Made by a program: the position numbers and the translations under genes
Part shown: positions 9,635-17,333 of the stretch, piece after piece
How the letters are laid out: each line of letters opens with the position of its first letter
Position numbering within the stretch: position 1 is the stretch's first letter
The notes under the pieces: model-generated
The model's input: the letters and a program-made list of their open reading frames with translations, nothing else
What the model was told of the DNA's origin: nothing
Databases searched by the model: none
Assembly: GCF_003149475.2 (NCBI RefSeq)
Contig: NZ_QFWV02000004.1
Coordinates: 467,183-516,600, forward strand
Direction: 5' to 3'
Source of the DNA: Oceaniradius stylonematis
Lineage (GTDB): Bacteria > Pseudomonadota > Alphaproteobacteria > Rhizobiales > Rhizobiaceae
Length of the DNA: 49,418 nt

Positions 9635-10270
9635 TCAGGCAACCCGCACGATCTCGAAGCGGCAGACCTCGCTGCCCCAACCGACGCACTCGGTTTCTTG
9701 GATCGTGATGGCCGGATCGACGAGGGTCTGAAACAGGCGTCGGAACACCGCCGCATGCCAGACGCAGGATGAAAACCCGGCCTTGCCCAGACAGATCGGA
9801 TTGTCGTGGATGGCGATGAATCCCGCCCCCCGTTCGACGCGTGCATTGCCGGCAAAGGTCCAGGCGTTGCGGGCGATCGCCGCCATCAGGGCGCGCTGCG
9901 CAATGTATGCCGGCAGGTGTCTCAACATCCACTGGGCGGCTTTGGGGATGCGGTTGGCGAGGATGTAGTCGCCTGTCAGTTCGCCGGCCCGCTTCATCAC
10001 CGCATGGGCGGTCTTCGCGTCGAGTTTGGCGGCGATCTGGCGGTTCAGCGCATTGACGGTATCGGCCTCGATCATGGCGTCGGGATCGGCGTCGGCAAAG
10101 CGTTCGAGGCCCGCGGCACCGAATATGGAGCGGCGTGCTGACCTGCCGGCCAACGCGTCGAGCGCGGCCCGCGTCTGGATGACGGCGTTGGGCCCGACGG
10201 TCGGCGGCGCATCATCGACTGTTGCGCGGCGAACGGACCGCTTTGCCGTTTCGCTATCGAGGACCGTCAC
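9635..10270 (-). CDS. bchJ: BchJ-like 4-vinyl reductase (V4R) domain protein, bacteriochlorophyll synthesis
   Basis: The 211-residue product resembles BchJ (about 213 residues in Rhodobacter) along its whole length. Recognisable parts are VGPNAVIQTRAALDAL near the N-terminus, the core TGDYILANRIPKAAQ, and a C-terminal V4R domain with cysteines in NPICLG, SSCVWHAAVF and TECVGWGSEVC. BchJ was first proposed to reduce the 8-vinyl group of protochlorophyllide, but BciA and BciB are now the accepted reductases, and BchJ is thought to help as a substrate carrier. The GTG start at 10270 has GGAAG six bases upstream. It follows bchE by 33 bases and is surely co-transcribed with it. The other usual partner, bchG, is absent. 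Confidence 0.85.
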   Translation of the reverse strand: MTVLDSETAKRSVRRATVDDAPPTVGPNAVIQTRAALDALAGRSARRSIFGAAGLERFADADPDAMIEADTVNALNRQIAAKLDAKTAHAVMKRAGELTGDYILANRIPKAAQWMLRHLPAYIAQRALMAAIARNAWTFAGNARVERGAGFIAIHDNPICLGKAGFSSCVWHAAVFRRLFQTLVDPAITIQETECVGWGSEVCRFEIVRVA

Positions 10271-10303
10271 GGCGCACTTCCTCGCAGTGGTGAGTGGCTG
10301 CCA

Positions 10304-12010
10304 TCACTCGCCAGCCGGCGGTGCCTCGGTCGGCAGCTTGACCCTCGGCGGACGCTTGGCGCTCGGCCGGCGCGTCGATGTCGGCAGTCCGGAATAGTCT
10401 TCCATCTGCTCGGTGCCGCCGCCGCAGGCCATCGGCACGCCGTCCTCGTTCTTTTCGATCTTCCGGCGGGCTTCCTGCAGCGCGACCTTCTTGTCGTGGA
10501 TCGCGGCCCAGTCGTCGAGCTGCGCCTTGGCGATCGTCCGCGTCTCGTCGAAGTGGAAATCGACCTTGCCCTTGGACTGCGGGCCCCAATAATTGTGCTT
10601 GCCGAGGTCATAGAATTTGCGCTGGAAGCCGGCCTTCAGAAACGCCTTGAGGCAACCGAGCAGATAACGGCGCCGGAAGCCCGTGCCGCGCCACGGATAA
10701 TGGAACAGCGCCTTCTTGGAGTAAAAGCGCCGGTAATTGTTCATCACACGGTCGAGAAGCTCGTCGCGGTCCATCGCTTCGGGCTTCATGATCGGCGTGA
10801 CGAAATTGTACTTTGAGAAGTCGAACACCTCGACCTTGTCGCCCAGTTCCTGGAACAGGGGCGTGAACGGCCAGGGCGTGTACATGGCCCAGTTGGCAAG
10901 ATCGGGCTGCCAGTCCCAAGCCATCCGATAGGTTTCTTCCAGCGTCTCGGCCGTCTCATTGTCGAGGCCGACAATGAATTGCGCCTCGGTGAAGATGTCG
11001 GCGTCGCGCAGCAGCTTGATCGCCCGCTTGTTGTCGGCGACCTTGGTTTCCTTGTTGAACTGGTCGAGCTTCATCTGCGCCGCCGCTTCGGTGCCGAGCG
11101 AGACGTGCACGAGACCCGCCTTGCGGTAGAGCGGCAGCAGTTCCTCATCGCGCAGAATGTCGGTGACGCGCGTGTTGATGCCCCATTTGATCTTCTGCGG
11201 CAGTCCGCGCGCGATCAGCTCTTCGCAGAACTCGATGAACTTCTTGCGGTTGATGGTCGGCTCCTCGTCGGCGAGGATGAAGAAGCCGACGCCGTGATCG
11301 TCGACCAGCGTCTCGATCTCGTCGACGACGGCCTTCGGGTCGCGGACGCGATAGTCGCGCCAGAACTTCCACTGCGAGCAGAACGAGCAGGTGAACGGGC
11401 AGCCGCGCGCCATGTTGGGGATCGCCACCTTCACGCCGAGCGGCACGTAGATGTACTTGTCCCACTCGAGCAGCGACCAATCCGGTTCGATCGCATCGAG
11501 ATTTTTCACCGTTGGCGCGGCCGGGGTGGCGACGATCTGCTCGCCGTCGCCGAACGCCAGTCCCTTGATCGTGTCCCGCTCGGCGGGCCAGCGCCCTTCG
11601 GCAACGGCGGTGACGAACTCGGCGAAGATCTCCTCGCCCTCGCCGCGCACGATGACGTCGATCCATGGCGCTTCGGACAGGACCTGCTTGTACATGAACG
11701 TCGCATGCACGCCGCCCAGGACGCGGACGGCCTTGGGACAAACCTGCTGCGCGATCTTGAGCACGTTCTCGGCGACATAGATGGAGGGGGTGATGGCGGT
11801 GGTGCCGACAATGTCCGGCTGCAGGTCGGCGAGCCTCTTGCCCAGATCGACATCGTCGATCTCGTTGGTCATCGCATCGATGAAGGTGACCTTGTCGAAG
11901 CCGGCCCTTTTCAGCGAGCCCGCCAGATAGGCCACCCAAGCCGGCGGCCAGTTGCCGGCGATTTCCGCCCCGCCCGAGTGGTAGTTCGGATGAACGAGTA
12001 CGACATGCAT
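10304..12010 (-). CDS. bchE: anaerobic Mg-protoporphyrin IX monomethyl ester oxidative cyclase
   Basis: BchE closes the fifth ring of bacteriochlorophyll without oxygen, using water-derived oxygen, cobalamin and radical SAM chemistry. The 568-residue product is close to Rhodobacter BchE (about 575). An N-terminal B12-binding-like domain (about residues 1-140, [16 protein letters not shown] at the start) precedes the radical SAM core with CPFTCSFC (C204, C208, C211). The C-terminal region has the family stretch [20 protein letters not shown] start at the ATG at 12010 because GGGAGG lies just upstream and [10 protein letters not shown] is the expected N-terminus; an upstream in-frame start would fall inside the operators. 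It leads a bchE-bchJ operon with overlapping FNR-type and PpsR-type sites upstream. Aerobic phototrophs often use AcsF instead, so BchE suggests pigment synthesis at low oxygen. Confidence 0.93.
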   Translation of the reverse strand: MHVVLVHPNYHSGGAEIAGNWPPAWVAYLAGSLKRAGFDKVTFIDAMTNEIDDVDLGKRLADLQPDIVGTTAITPSIYVAENVLKIAQQVCPKAVRVLGGVHATFMYKQVLSEAPWIDVIVRGEGEEIFAEFVTAVAEGRWPAERDTIKGLAFGDGEQIVATPAAPTVKNLDAIEPDWSLLEWDKYIYVPLGVKVAIPNMARGCPFTCSFCSQWKFWRDYRVRDPKAVVDEIETLVDDHGVGFFILADEEPTINRKKFIEFCEELIARGLPQKIKWGINTRVTDILRDEELLPLYRKAGLVHVSLGTEAAAQMKLDQFNKETKVADNKRAIKLLRDADIFTEAQFIVGLDNETAETLEETYRMAWDWQPDLANWAMYTPWPFTPLFQELGDKVEVFDFSKYNFVTPIMKPEAMDRDELLDRVMNNYRRFYSKKALFHYPWRGTGFRRRYLLGCLKAFLKAGFQRKFYDLGKHNYWGPQSKGKVDFHFDETRTIAKAQLDDWAAIHDKKVALQEARRKIEKNEDGVPMACGGGTEQMEDYSGLPTSTRRPSAKRPPRVKLPTEAPPAGE

Positions 12011-12051
12011 GGCGGGCCTCCCGACGTTTTGCGGGAAGCGTACGCCCGAAC

Positions 12052-12069
12052 TGTCAACCTGAATTGACA
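12052..12069. promoter_or_regulatory. PpsR/CrtJ-type operator upstream of bchE
   Basis: The 18 bases read TGT-N12-ACA, the exact consensus palindrome recognised by the photosynthesis repressor PpsR (CrtJ). It lies 42 bases upstream of the bchE ATG and overlaps the neighbouring FNR-type box by five to six bases. It is the only TGT-N12-ACA in the bchE/EamA intergenic region; these repressors usually bind two sites cooperatively, so a second degenerate site may exist. Confidence 0.6.
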
Positions 12070-12077
12070 TAAGTCAA
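12064..12077. promoter_or_regulatory. FNR/FixK-type box upstream of bchE
   Basis: TTGAC-N4-GTCAA is a perfect inverted repeat close to the FnrL/FixK consensus (TTGAT-N4-ATCAA; more generally TTG-N8-CAA). Its centre lies at 12070.5. If the weak -10 element TACGCT at 12037-12042 (minus strand) is used, the centre is about 40 bases upstream of the start site, the place where FNR proteins activate. This suits an oxygen-sensitive cyclase. Promoter use is inferred. Confidence 0.6.
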
Positions 12078-12180
12078 CGTCAACGCATTTGGTCGGCGGG
12101 TGCAATCGGTTCAATTCTCAGCTTGACCGGCCGGGCGTTCGAGCGCATCGCGCGGCGTCTGTGTATTGAGCGCTTCAACG

Positions 12181-13077
12181 ATGTTCATTCATGAGATCGC
12201 CGCGCTGGCAGCCGCTGCCGTATGGGCGCTGACCGGGCTCGTCTCGGTGGCGCCGGCCCGGCATCTGGGCGCCATCGCCTTTAACCGTCTGCGCATGGCG
12301 ATGGTGTTCGCCATGCTGGCGGTGTGGGTGACGGCGGCGGGCACCTGGAGCACGCTGTCGGGCGAGGTGCTCTGGCCGCTGGTCTGGTCGGGGCTCATCG
12401 GCATCTTTCTGGGCGACACGGCGCTGTTTCTGACCATGAACAGGCTTGGACCGCGGCGAACGGGCATCCTGTTTTCGATGAATGCGCCGATGTCCGTCGT
12501 GCTGGGCTGGATTGTTCTGGGCGAAGCGCTGTCTGTGGTTACCTTGGCCGGCATCGCGATCGCCATGACCGGCGTGGTGCTCGCCATCGTCTTCGGCAAG
12601 CGCAAGGATCAGCTTCATCAATGGGAAAGCGTGACCGGGCCGCTGTGGGTCGGCGTTGCGCTCGGGCTCGCTGCTGCGTTGTGCCAATCGGTCGGTGCAC
12701 TCATCGCGCGTCCCGTCATGGAAACGGGCATGGTCGATCCCGCCGCGGCATCGGCGGTGCGGATCGGCGTGGCCGCGCTGTGCCTGACCGTGCTGATGCA
12801 GGCGCCTGCTCGGATGGTCGGCCAGGCCAAGCCGCTGACCTGGAGCATTGCCGGCTACACCGCGCTGTCCGGTTTTCTGGCGATGGCGCTCGGCATGACG
12901 TTTCTGCTGTTTGCCCTGTCGGGCGGCGAAGTGGGGATCGTCACGACCCTTTCGGCGACGACGCCGGCGATCATGCTGCCGCTTCTGTGGTGGCGGACGC
13001 GAGAGATGCCGGCGGCCGGCGCGTGGATCGGCGCGGCGCTCGTCCTCGTCGGCAGCGCGCTGATCTTTTCGGGTTAG
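12181..13077 (+). CDS. EamA/DMT-family transporter
   Basis: The roughly 298-residue protein consists of two EamA repeats, about ten membrane helices in all, typical of drug/metabolite exporters such as RhaT or YdcZ relatives. The repeat signature is seen at FLGDTALFLTMNRLGPRRTGILFSMNAPMS in the first half and in the LSGFLAMALGMTFLLFALSGGEVGIVTTL region of the second. The substrate cannot be predicted. I prefer the ATG at 12181 over a TTG at 12166; neither has a good ribosome binding site. It is divergent from bchE across about 170 bases that hold the FNR/PpsR sites, so shared regulation is possible. Its end overlaps the end of the convergent permease gene by four bases. Confidence 0.82.
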   Translation: MFIHEIAALAAAAVWALTGLVSVAPARHLGAIAFNRLRMAMVFAMLAVWVTAAGTWSTLSGEVLWPLVWSGLIGIFLGDTALFLTMNRLGPRRTGILFSMNAPMSVVLGWIVLGEALSVVTLAGIAIAMTGVVLAIVFGKRKDQLHQWESVTGPLWVGVALGLAAALCQSVGALIARPVMETGMVDPAAASAVRIGVAALCLTVLMQAPARMVGQAKPLTWSIAGYTALSGFLAMALGMTFLLFALSGGEVGIVTTLSATTPAIMLPLLWWRTREMPAAGAWIGAALVLVGSALIFSG

Positions 13078-13901
13078 CGATGCTGGCTCTTTCGCAACCG
13101 CTTTTCGAGCTGCCGCAGGGCCAGCGACAGGCCGATGGTCAGGATCAGGTAGATGTAGGCGACGATCGAATAGGTCTCGAAGAAGCGGAACGAGCCGGAC
13201 GCGTAGACCTTGCCCATCTGGGTGATGTCGGCGACGCCGAGCACGGAGACGAGCGAGGAATCCTTGACCATGGCGACGAAGTCGTTGCCGAGCGGCGGCA
13301 GGATGGTGCGGATCGCCTGCGGGAAGACGACGAAGCGGAACCGTTGGAAGGGTGACAGTCCCAGCGCCTCGGCCGCCTCGATCTGGCCCTTGTCGACGGC
13401 GAGTATGCCGGCGCGGAAGACTTCGGCGATGAACGCCGAATAGCCGATCATCAGCGCCAGGATTGCCCGCCACAGGAGCGAGATGTCGCGCACCAGAAGC
13501 GGCTCAATCCATCCCAGTTGCTGCAGCGGCCAGGTGACGCCATTGATCAGCCAGACCAGCGCCGGCGCGCCGACAAAGGCGATGTAGAAGAGCAGGACGA
13601 TGATCGGGATGCCGCGAATAACTTCGACGTAAAAGCGTGCGATCTGCCTTAGGACGAGCGAATTCGACAGCGCCATCAGCGCCAGAAGCAGACCGAGAAT
13701 GCTGGCCATGGCAAAGCCGACCAGCGTGACGAAGACCGTGATCTGCACGCCGCGCGAGACGGTGCGGAAGACCTGGGTGTAAAGGTCGTTGGTCGCGATC
13801 AGGATTGCAAGGCCGACGCCGATGACGGCCAGTGCCAGCAGCCACCATGGAAAGTCGTCGTCGGGCGCGTCTTGCGAGGGTTCGGGCGGCAGGGCGGTCA
13901 T
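13074..13901 (-). CDS. polar amino-acid ABC transporter permease (HisM/GlnP family)
   Basis: The 275-residue inner-membrane protein has about five to six helices and the binding-protein-dependent transport signature (EAAEALGLSPFQRFRFVVFPQAIRTILPP), where the EAA loop contacts the ATPase. The segment FYVEVIRGIPIIVLLFYIAF is typical of permeases for His, Glu, Gln, Arg or opines. The matching substrate-binding protein lies at 14252-15058 on the same strand, but a small rightward gene sits between the two. No ATPase gene is present, so it must borrow one encoded elsewhere. No clear ribosome binding site precedes the ATG. Confidence 0.92.
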   Translation of the reverse strand: MTALPPEPSQDAPDDDFPWWLLALAVIGVGLAILIATNDLYTQVFRTVSRGVQITVFVTLVGFAMASILGLLLALMALSNSLVLRQIARFYVEVIRGIPIIVLLFYIAFVGAPALVWLINGVTWPLQQLGWIEPLLVRDISLLWRAILALMIGYSAFIAEVFRAGILAVDKGQIEAAEALGLSPFQRFRFVVFPQAIRTILPPLGNDFVAMVKDSSLVSVLGVADITQMGKVYASGSFRFFETYSIVAYIYLILTIGLSLALRQLEKRLRKSQHR

Positions 13902-13960
13902 CGGATTTGCCAGCGGCTCCGGGATTTCATAGAGGGCCGTTGTGGGCGGAGGAAAACGAC

Positions 13961-14164
13961 GTGTCCAGGATCGTTTGGGTCATCATCGCGTTCGGCATCT
14001 TTTACCTGTTCTACGGCGCGAAGGTCTTTTCGCCGCGATGGCATTGGGACCATGTCAAGCGCATGGCACGCAACGAGCCGACCTTTTCATCGCTGGTCAC
14101 GATCACGCTGGCGCTGGCGATCGCATTTGTCCTGGTGACCTATGTCCGCACTGTGACCGGTTGA
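13961..14164 (+). CDS. small membrane protein of unknown function
   Basis: The 67-residue product has two predicted membrane helices (IVWVIIAFGIFYLFYGAKVF near the N-terminus and SLVTITLALAIAFVLVTYV at the C-terminus) joined by a basic loop (SPRWHWDHVKRMARNE). The GTG start at 13961 is supported by a strong GGAGG eight bases upstream; a longer frame from 13832 would run into the divergent permease gene and lacks such a site. It interrupts the amino-acid transporter genes and points the opposite way. I do not recognise a family. Confidence 0.72.
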   Translation: MSRIVWVIIAFGIFYLFYGAKVFSPRWHWDHVKRMARNEPTFSSLVTITLALAIAFVLVTYVRTVTG

Positions 14165-14187
14165 CCACCGGGTCGCATGAGCCAGTG

Positions 14188-14214
14188 CCGGCATGCGCCG
14201 GATGCGCATGCCGG
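14188..14214. terminator. strong hairpin between convergent genes
   Basis: An 11-base perfect stem (CCGGCATGCGC paired with GCGCATGCCGG) encloses a five-base loop. It sits between the convergent ends of the small membrane protein gene and the substrate-binding protein gene. Neither strand has a T run after it, so it may be a two-way terminator aided by Rho or an RNA-stabilising hairpin. Confidence 0.45.
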
Positions 14215-14251
14215 AAAGACATGAAAAGGGCGTCAGAGAAGCCCCAATGCC

Positions 14252-15058
14252 CTACTGGCCCAGCGAGTACTCCAGAAACCATTTGGTGTTCAGCGCGTCC
14301 AGCGTGCCGTCCGCTTCCATCGAGGCGATGGCGGCGTTGATTGGCTCGACCAGATCGGAGCCTTTGGGGAAGATGAAGCCGAAATCCTCGGTGCCGAGCG
14401 GTTCGCCGACCAGCTTCAGCGCGCCGTCCGAGGCCTTGACATAGCCCTCGCCGGCGGTGCCGTCGGTCAGGACGACATCGACATCGCCGGTGCGCAGCGC
14501 CTGGACCGAGGCGCCGAACGTTTCGAACAGCTTGATGCGCGGATTGGCCTCGTCGCCGTCGAGCATGTCGTAGACTGCCACGTAGAAGGGCGTCGTTCCC
14601 GGCTGTGCGCCGACAAGACCGTCTTCAAAGGCCGCAAAGCTCGGCGCATCGGCAAAACGCTCCTCGTCGCCGCGCACCAGCATGAACATCTGGCTGGTCA
14701 TGTATTTGTCGGAGAAGTCGACCTTCTCCATCCGGTCCTCGCGAATGGTGATGCCTGTCATGCCGACATCATACTGGCCGTCGGACACCGCCTGGATCAT
14801 CGCGTCCCAGGAGATATTCTGATATTCGATCGTCGCGTTCAGCCGCTTGCCGATCTCTTCCATCGCGTCATATTCCCAGCCGATCTGCTCGCCGGTCGAC
14901 GGATCGAGAAACTGCAGCGGCGGATAGGCATTCTCGGTCACCACCGTGATCGTGCGGCCTTCCAGATCGGGCAGATCCATGGCCATCGCACCGCTTGCCG
15001 CGCCGGCCGCCATAACCGATGCGGCCGCTGCCGTCATTACCCATCGCCGTGTGAACAT
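14252..15058 (-). CDS. amino-acid ABC transporter periplasmic binding protein
   Basis: The 268-residue product starts with a Sec signal peptide (MFTRRW, then an alanine-rich helix, cleavage likely after SGAMA) and continues as a bacterial extracellular solute-binding protein, family 3. Typical features are [16 protein letters not shown], the ligand loop [23 protein letters not shown], and [13 protein letters not shown]. The start at 15058 has GGGAG eight bases upstream, and longer frames would place the signal peptide internally. It should deliver a polar amino acid to the permease at 13074-13901. Confidence 0.92.
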   Translation of the reverse strand: MFTRRWVMTAAAASVMAAGAASGAMAMDLPDLEGRTITVVTENAYPPLQFLDPSTGEQIGWEYDAMEEIGKRLNATIEYQNISWDAMIQAVSDGQYDVGMTGITIREDRMEKVDFSDKYMTSQMFMLVRGDEERFADAPSFAAFEDGLVGAQPGTTPFYVAVYDMLDGDEANPRIKLFETFGASVQALRTGDVDVVLTDGTAGEGYVKASDGALKLVGEPLGTEDFGFIFPKGSDLVEPINAAIASMEADGTLDALNTKWFLEYSLGQ

Positions 15059-15170
15059 CGCACTTACTCCCTGTCGTATTGTGAGGTGCCCCGTCCCCGG
15101 AGGCGGACGGGCAAAGGCCGACAGTGGCCCGGAAACGGATGGCAGGCAAGGGCGTCTTGTGCGGTGCCGC

Positions 15171-15201
15171 AAACGAAAAGGCGGACCTTCCGGCCCGCCT
15201 T
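15171..15201 (-). terminator. intrinsic terminator of rplS
   Basis: On the minus strand the stem AAGGCGG/CCGCCTT encloses a ten-base loop and is followed by TTTTCGTTT. It lies about 45 bases past the rplS stop. Confidence 0.75.
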
Positions 15202-15244
15202 CGCGTCGTCCCCCGCTTGCGCGGTTATGCCGTCGGCTGCCGCC

Positions 15245-15790
15245 TTATTCTTTGGTTTCCGCCTCAGCGGCTGCCGCTGCTTCCGCCTCGGCCGCCTTTG
15301 CGGCTTCGGCTGCTTCCTCTGCGGCCTTTTCGGCGGCGAGGGCCTGGGCGGCGGCAACCTTTTCAGCCTCGATGCGGGCGCGCTCTTCGGCCAGCGCCTG
15401 ACGCTCGGCCTCGTTCAGCTTGCGGGCGCGGGCGCCGGTGTTCTCGGCGATGCGGGCCTTTTTGCCGCGCAGGCCGCGCATGTAATAGAGCTTGGCGCGG
15501 CGGACCTTGCCGCGGCGGACGACCTCAACGGCCTCGACCAGCGGCGAGAACAGCGGGAAGACACGCTCGACGCCTTCGCCATAGGAAATCTTGCGGACGG
15601 TGAAGTTCTCGTTGAGGCCCGAACCGGCGCGCGCGATGCACACGCCCTCATAGGCCTGAAGACGCGTGCGCTTGCCTTCGGTCACGCGGACCTGAACGCG
15701 CACGGTGTCGCCGGGCGAGAAATCGGGAAAGGTGCGCTTTTCGCTGATTTTGGCGGCCTGCTCGGCCTCGAGCTGACGGATGATGTCCAT
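15245..15790 (-). CDS. rplS: 50S ribosomal protein L19 with a long Ala/Glu-rich tail
   Basis: L19 sits at the interface of the 30S and 50S subunits. The first 115 or so residues match the family ([29 protein letters not shown], then [22 protein letters not shown]). Beyond residue 125 the protein continues for nearly 60 residues of alanine and glutamate runs, likely an extended helix, giving 181 residues against about 115 in E. coli. Alphaproteobacterial L19 often has such tails, but the function is unknown. AAGGA lies upstream of the ATG. Its own promoter appears to lie at the end of trmD, leaving a leader of about 160 bases. Confidence 0.97.
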   Translation of the reverse strand: MDIIRQLEAEQAAKISEKRTFPDFSPGDTVRVQVRVTEGKRTRLQAYEGVCIARAGSGLNENFTVRKISYGEGVERVFPLFSPLVEAVEVVRRGKVRRAKLYYMRGLRGKKARIAENTGARARKLNEAERQALAEERARIEAEKVAAAQALAAEKAAEEAAEAAKAAEAEAAAAAEAETKE

Positions 15791-15958
15791 CTCGACTGTC
15801 CTTCTTGTTCTTTTGAACCGCCAGAGCGCTCGCTGGGGTGCACAATCGCCGTCGATGCGGTCTCATCGTGCAGCCTGGCCCGGATTTGGTCCCGGACCGG
15901 AGCGGTGGTCATGCCCGTAGTTGCTGTAAAGACTTCGGTTTGTCCGAAATTCCGCGCG

Positions 15959-15987
15959 CTCATACAGGAAGCCAGCGGTTTTGTCAC
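15959..15987 (-). promoter_or_regulatory. candidate rplS promoter
   Basis: On the minus strand GTGACA (15982-15987) and TATGAG (15959-15964) are separated by 17 bases, overlapping the trmD stop codon. The message would have a leader of about 160 bases before the rplS ATG, which contains several short GC-rich inverted repeats. Confidence 0.4.
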
Positions 15988-16697
15988 CTGTCCGCCGTCG
16001 GTTTTTTGCGCGCCTGCGCTTGCCAGAGGTCGGGGCGGCGCGCCTTGGTCAGCGCTTCGGCTCGTTCGCGCCGCCATGCATCAATTCTGGCATGGTTGCC
16101 CGATGTCAGCACATCGGGAATCGTCCGGCCTTCCCACTCGGTCGGTCTGGTGTAGTGCGGATGTTCGAGCAGCGCGGCTTCGAAGCTCTCCGTCTCACCG
16201 GACGCGGCATTGCCCATCACGCCGGGCAGCAGCCGAACAACCGCGTCGAGCAGCACCTGCGCCGCGATTTCGCCGCCCGAGAGCACATAGTCCCCGATTG
16301 ACACCTCGGTAAGTTGCCGCGCCTCGATCACCCGCTCGTCGACGCCCTCGAACCGACCGCAGACGATGACGGCGCCGGGCCCGGTGGCGAGATCGCGCAC
16401 CATGGCCTGGGTCAGCGGCGTGCCGCGCGGGCTCATCAGGAGGCGCGGGCGTCTGTCTTCTGTCGACGACACGTGATCGATGGCCTTGGCGAGAATGTCG
16501 GGCCGCAGCACCATGCCGGCGCCGCCGCCGGCGGGCGTGTCGTCAACGCTGCGGTGCCTGTCGGTGGCGAAATCGCGAATCTGCGTGACATCGAGCGACC
16601 AGGCGCCCGATTTGAGTGCCTTGCCCGCCAAGGCCTGGCCCAGCGTGCCGGGGAACATGTCCGGATAGAGCGTCAGGATCGATGCCTTGAAACTCAT
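15984..16697 (-). CDS. trmD: tRNA (guanine37-N1)-methyltransferase
   Basis: TrmD methylates G37 next to the anticodon with S-adenosylmethionine and prevents +1 frameshifting. The 237-residue protein has the family start [10 protein letters not shown], the conserved [13 protein letters not shown] (about residues 51-63), and the trefoil-knot cofactor site [12 protein letters not shown] and [13 protein letters not shown]. The length is normal. Its ATG overlaps the rimM stop (ATGA). It is followed by rplS after a 193-base gap with a probable promoter. Confidence 0.97.
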   Translation of the reverse strand: MSFKASILTLYPDMFPGTLGQALAGKALKSGAWSLDVTQIRDFATDRHRSVDDTPAGGGAGMVLRPDILAKAIDHVSSTEDRRPRLLMSPRGTPLTQAMVRDLATGPGAVIVCGRFEGVDERVIEARQLTEVSIGDYVLSGGEIAAQVLLDAVVRLLPGVMGNAASGETESFEAALLEHPHYTRPTEWEGRTIPDVLTSGNHARIDAWRRERAEALTKARRPDLWQAQARKKPTADR

Positions 16698-17239
16698 GAC
16701 GCCTCGTCCTCTTCGGGCCGGGCGATGATCTCGCCGGGCGCAACGAGGGTCAGGCGCCCGGCATCCATGTCGATCTCGGGCACGACCGCGCGAGTGAACG
16801 GATAGAGTTCGGTACGGCCCCCGCCGGCCGGCCGCACTTCGATCATGTCGTCGGCGCCGAAATTGTGAACCGCGACAATCGCGCCGATGCGCGCTCCGTC
16901 AGCGTCTACCGCATCCAGCCCGACCAGATCGTCGATGAAGAACTCATCGTCTTCCAGTTCGCCGTCGGGAAGCCTCGATCGGTCGACAAAGAGTTCGGTT
17001 CCGTTGAGGGCTTCGGCCGCCTCACGGCCGTTGACCTGTTTGAAGCGGACGACGACCACGGTCTTGGACGGCCGGATGGCGGTGATCTCGAACAGGTTGC
17101 CGTCCTTGTCGAACAGCGGGCCATAGTCGCCCAGTGCCACGGGGTCGCCGGTGTGGGATTTGACGCGCACTTCGCCCCGCACGCCGTGGGGCGCGCCGAT
17201 GACACCCATCAGGACCGGATTAGACGGTTTCGTGCTCAT
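16694..17239 (-). CDS. rimM: 16S rRNA processing protein RimM
   Basis: RimM assists maturation of the 30S head and binds S19. The 181-residue product has the N-terminal beta-barrel domain ([25 protein letters not shown]) and the PRC-barrel C-terminal domain ([29 protein letters not shown]). I chose the ATG at 17239 because homologues begin just before the [11 protein letters not shown] block; in-frame starts at 17296 and 17299 remain possible, and none has a clear ribosome binding site. The usual upstream neighbours ffh and rpsP are missing; xerC lies divergently instead. Confidence 0.94.
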   Translation of the reverse strand: MSTKPSNPVLMGVIGAPHGVRGEVRVKSHTGDPVALGDYGPLFDKDGNLFEITAIRPSKTVVVVRFKQVNGREAAEALNGTELFVDRSRLPDGELEDDEFFIDDLVGLDAVDADGARIGAIVAVHNFGADDMIEVRPAGGGRTELYPFTRAVVPEIDMDAGRLTLVAPGEIIARPEEDEAS

Positions 17240-17333
17240 GGGTGTGCGATAATCGCTTTTGCGCGGCACGCCAAGCGGCGGCTTTGTGGCCGTCATCAAG
17301 CAAGCGGTAACCGGGGCGGCCTAGAGTGGATCC

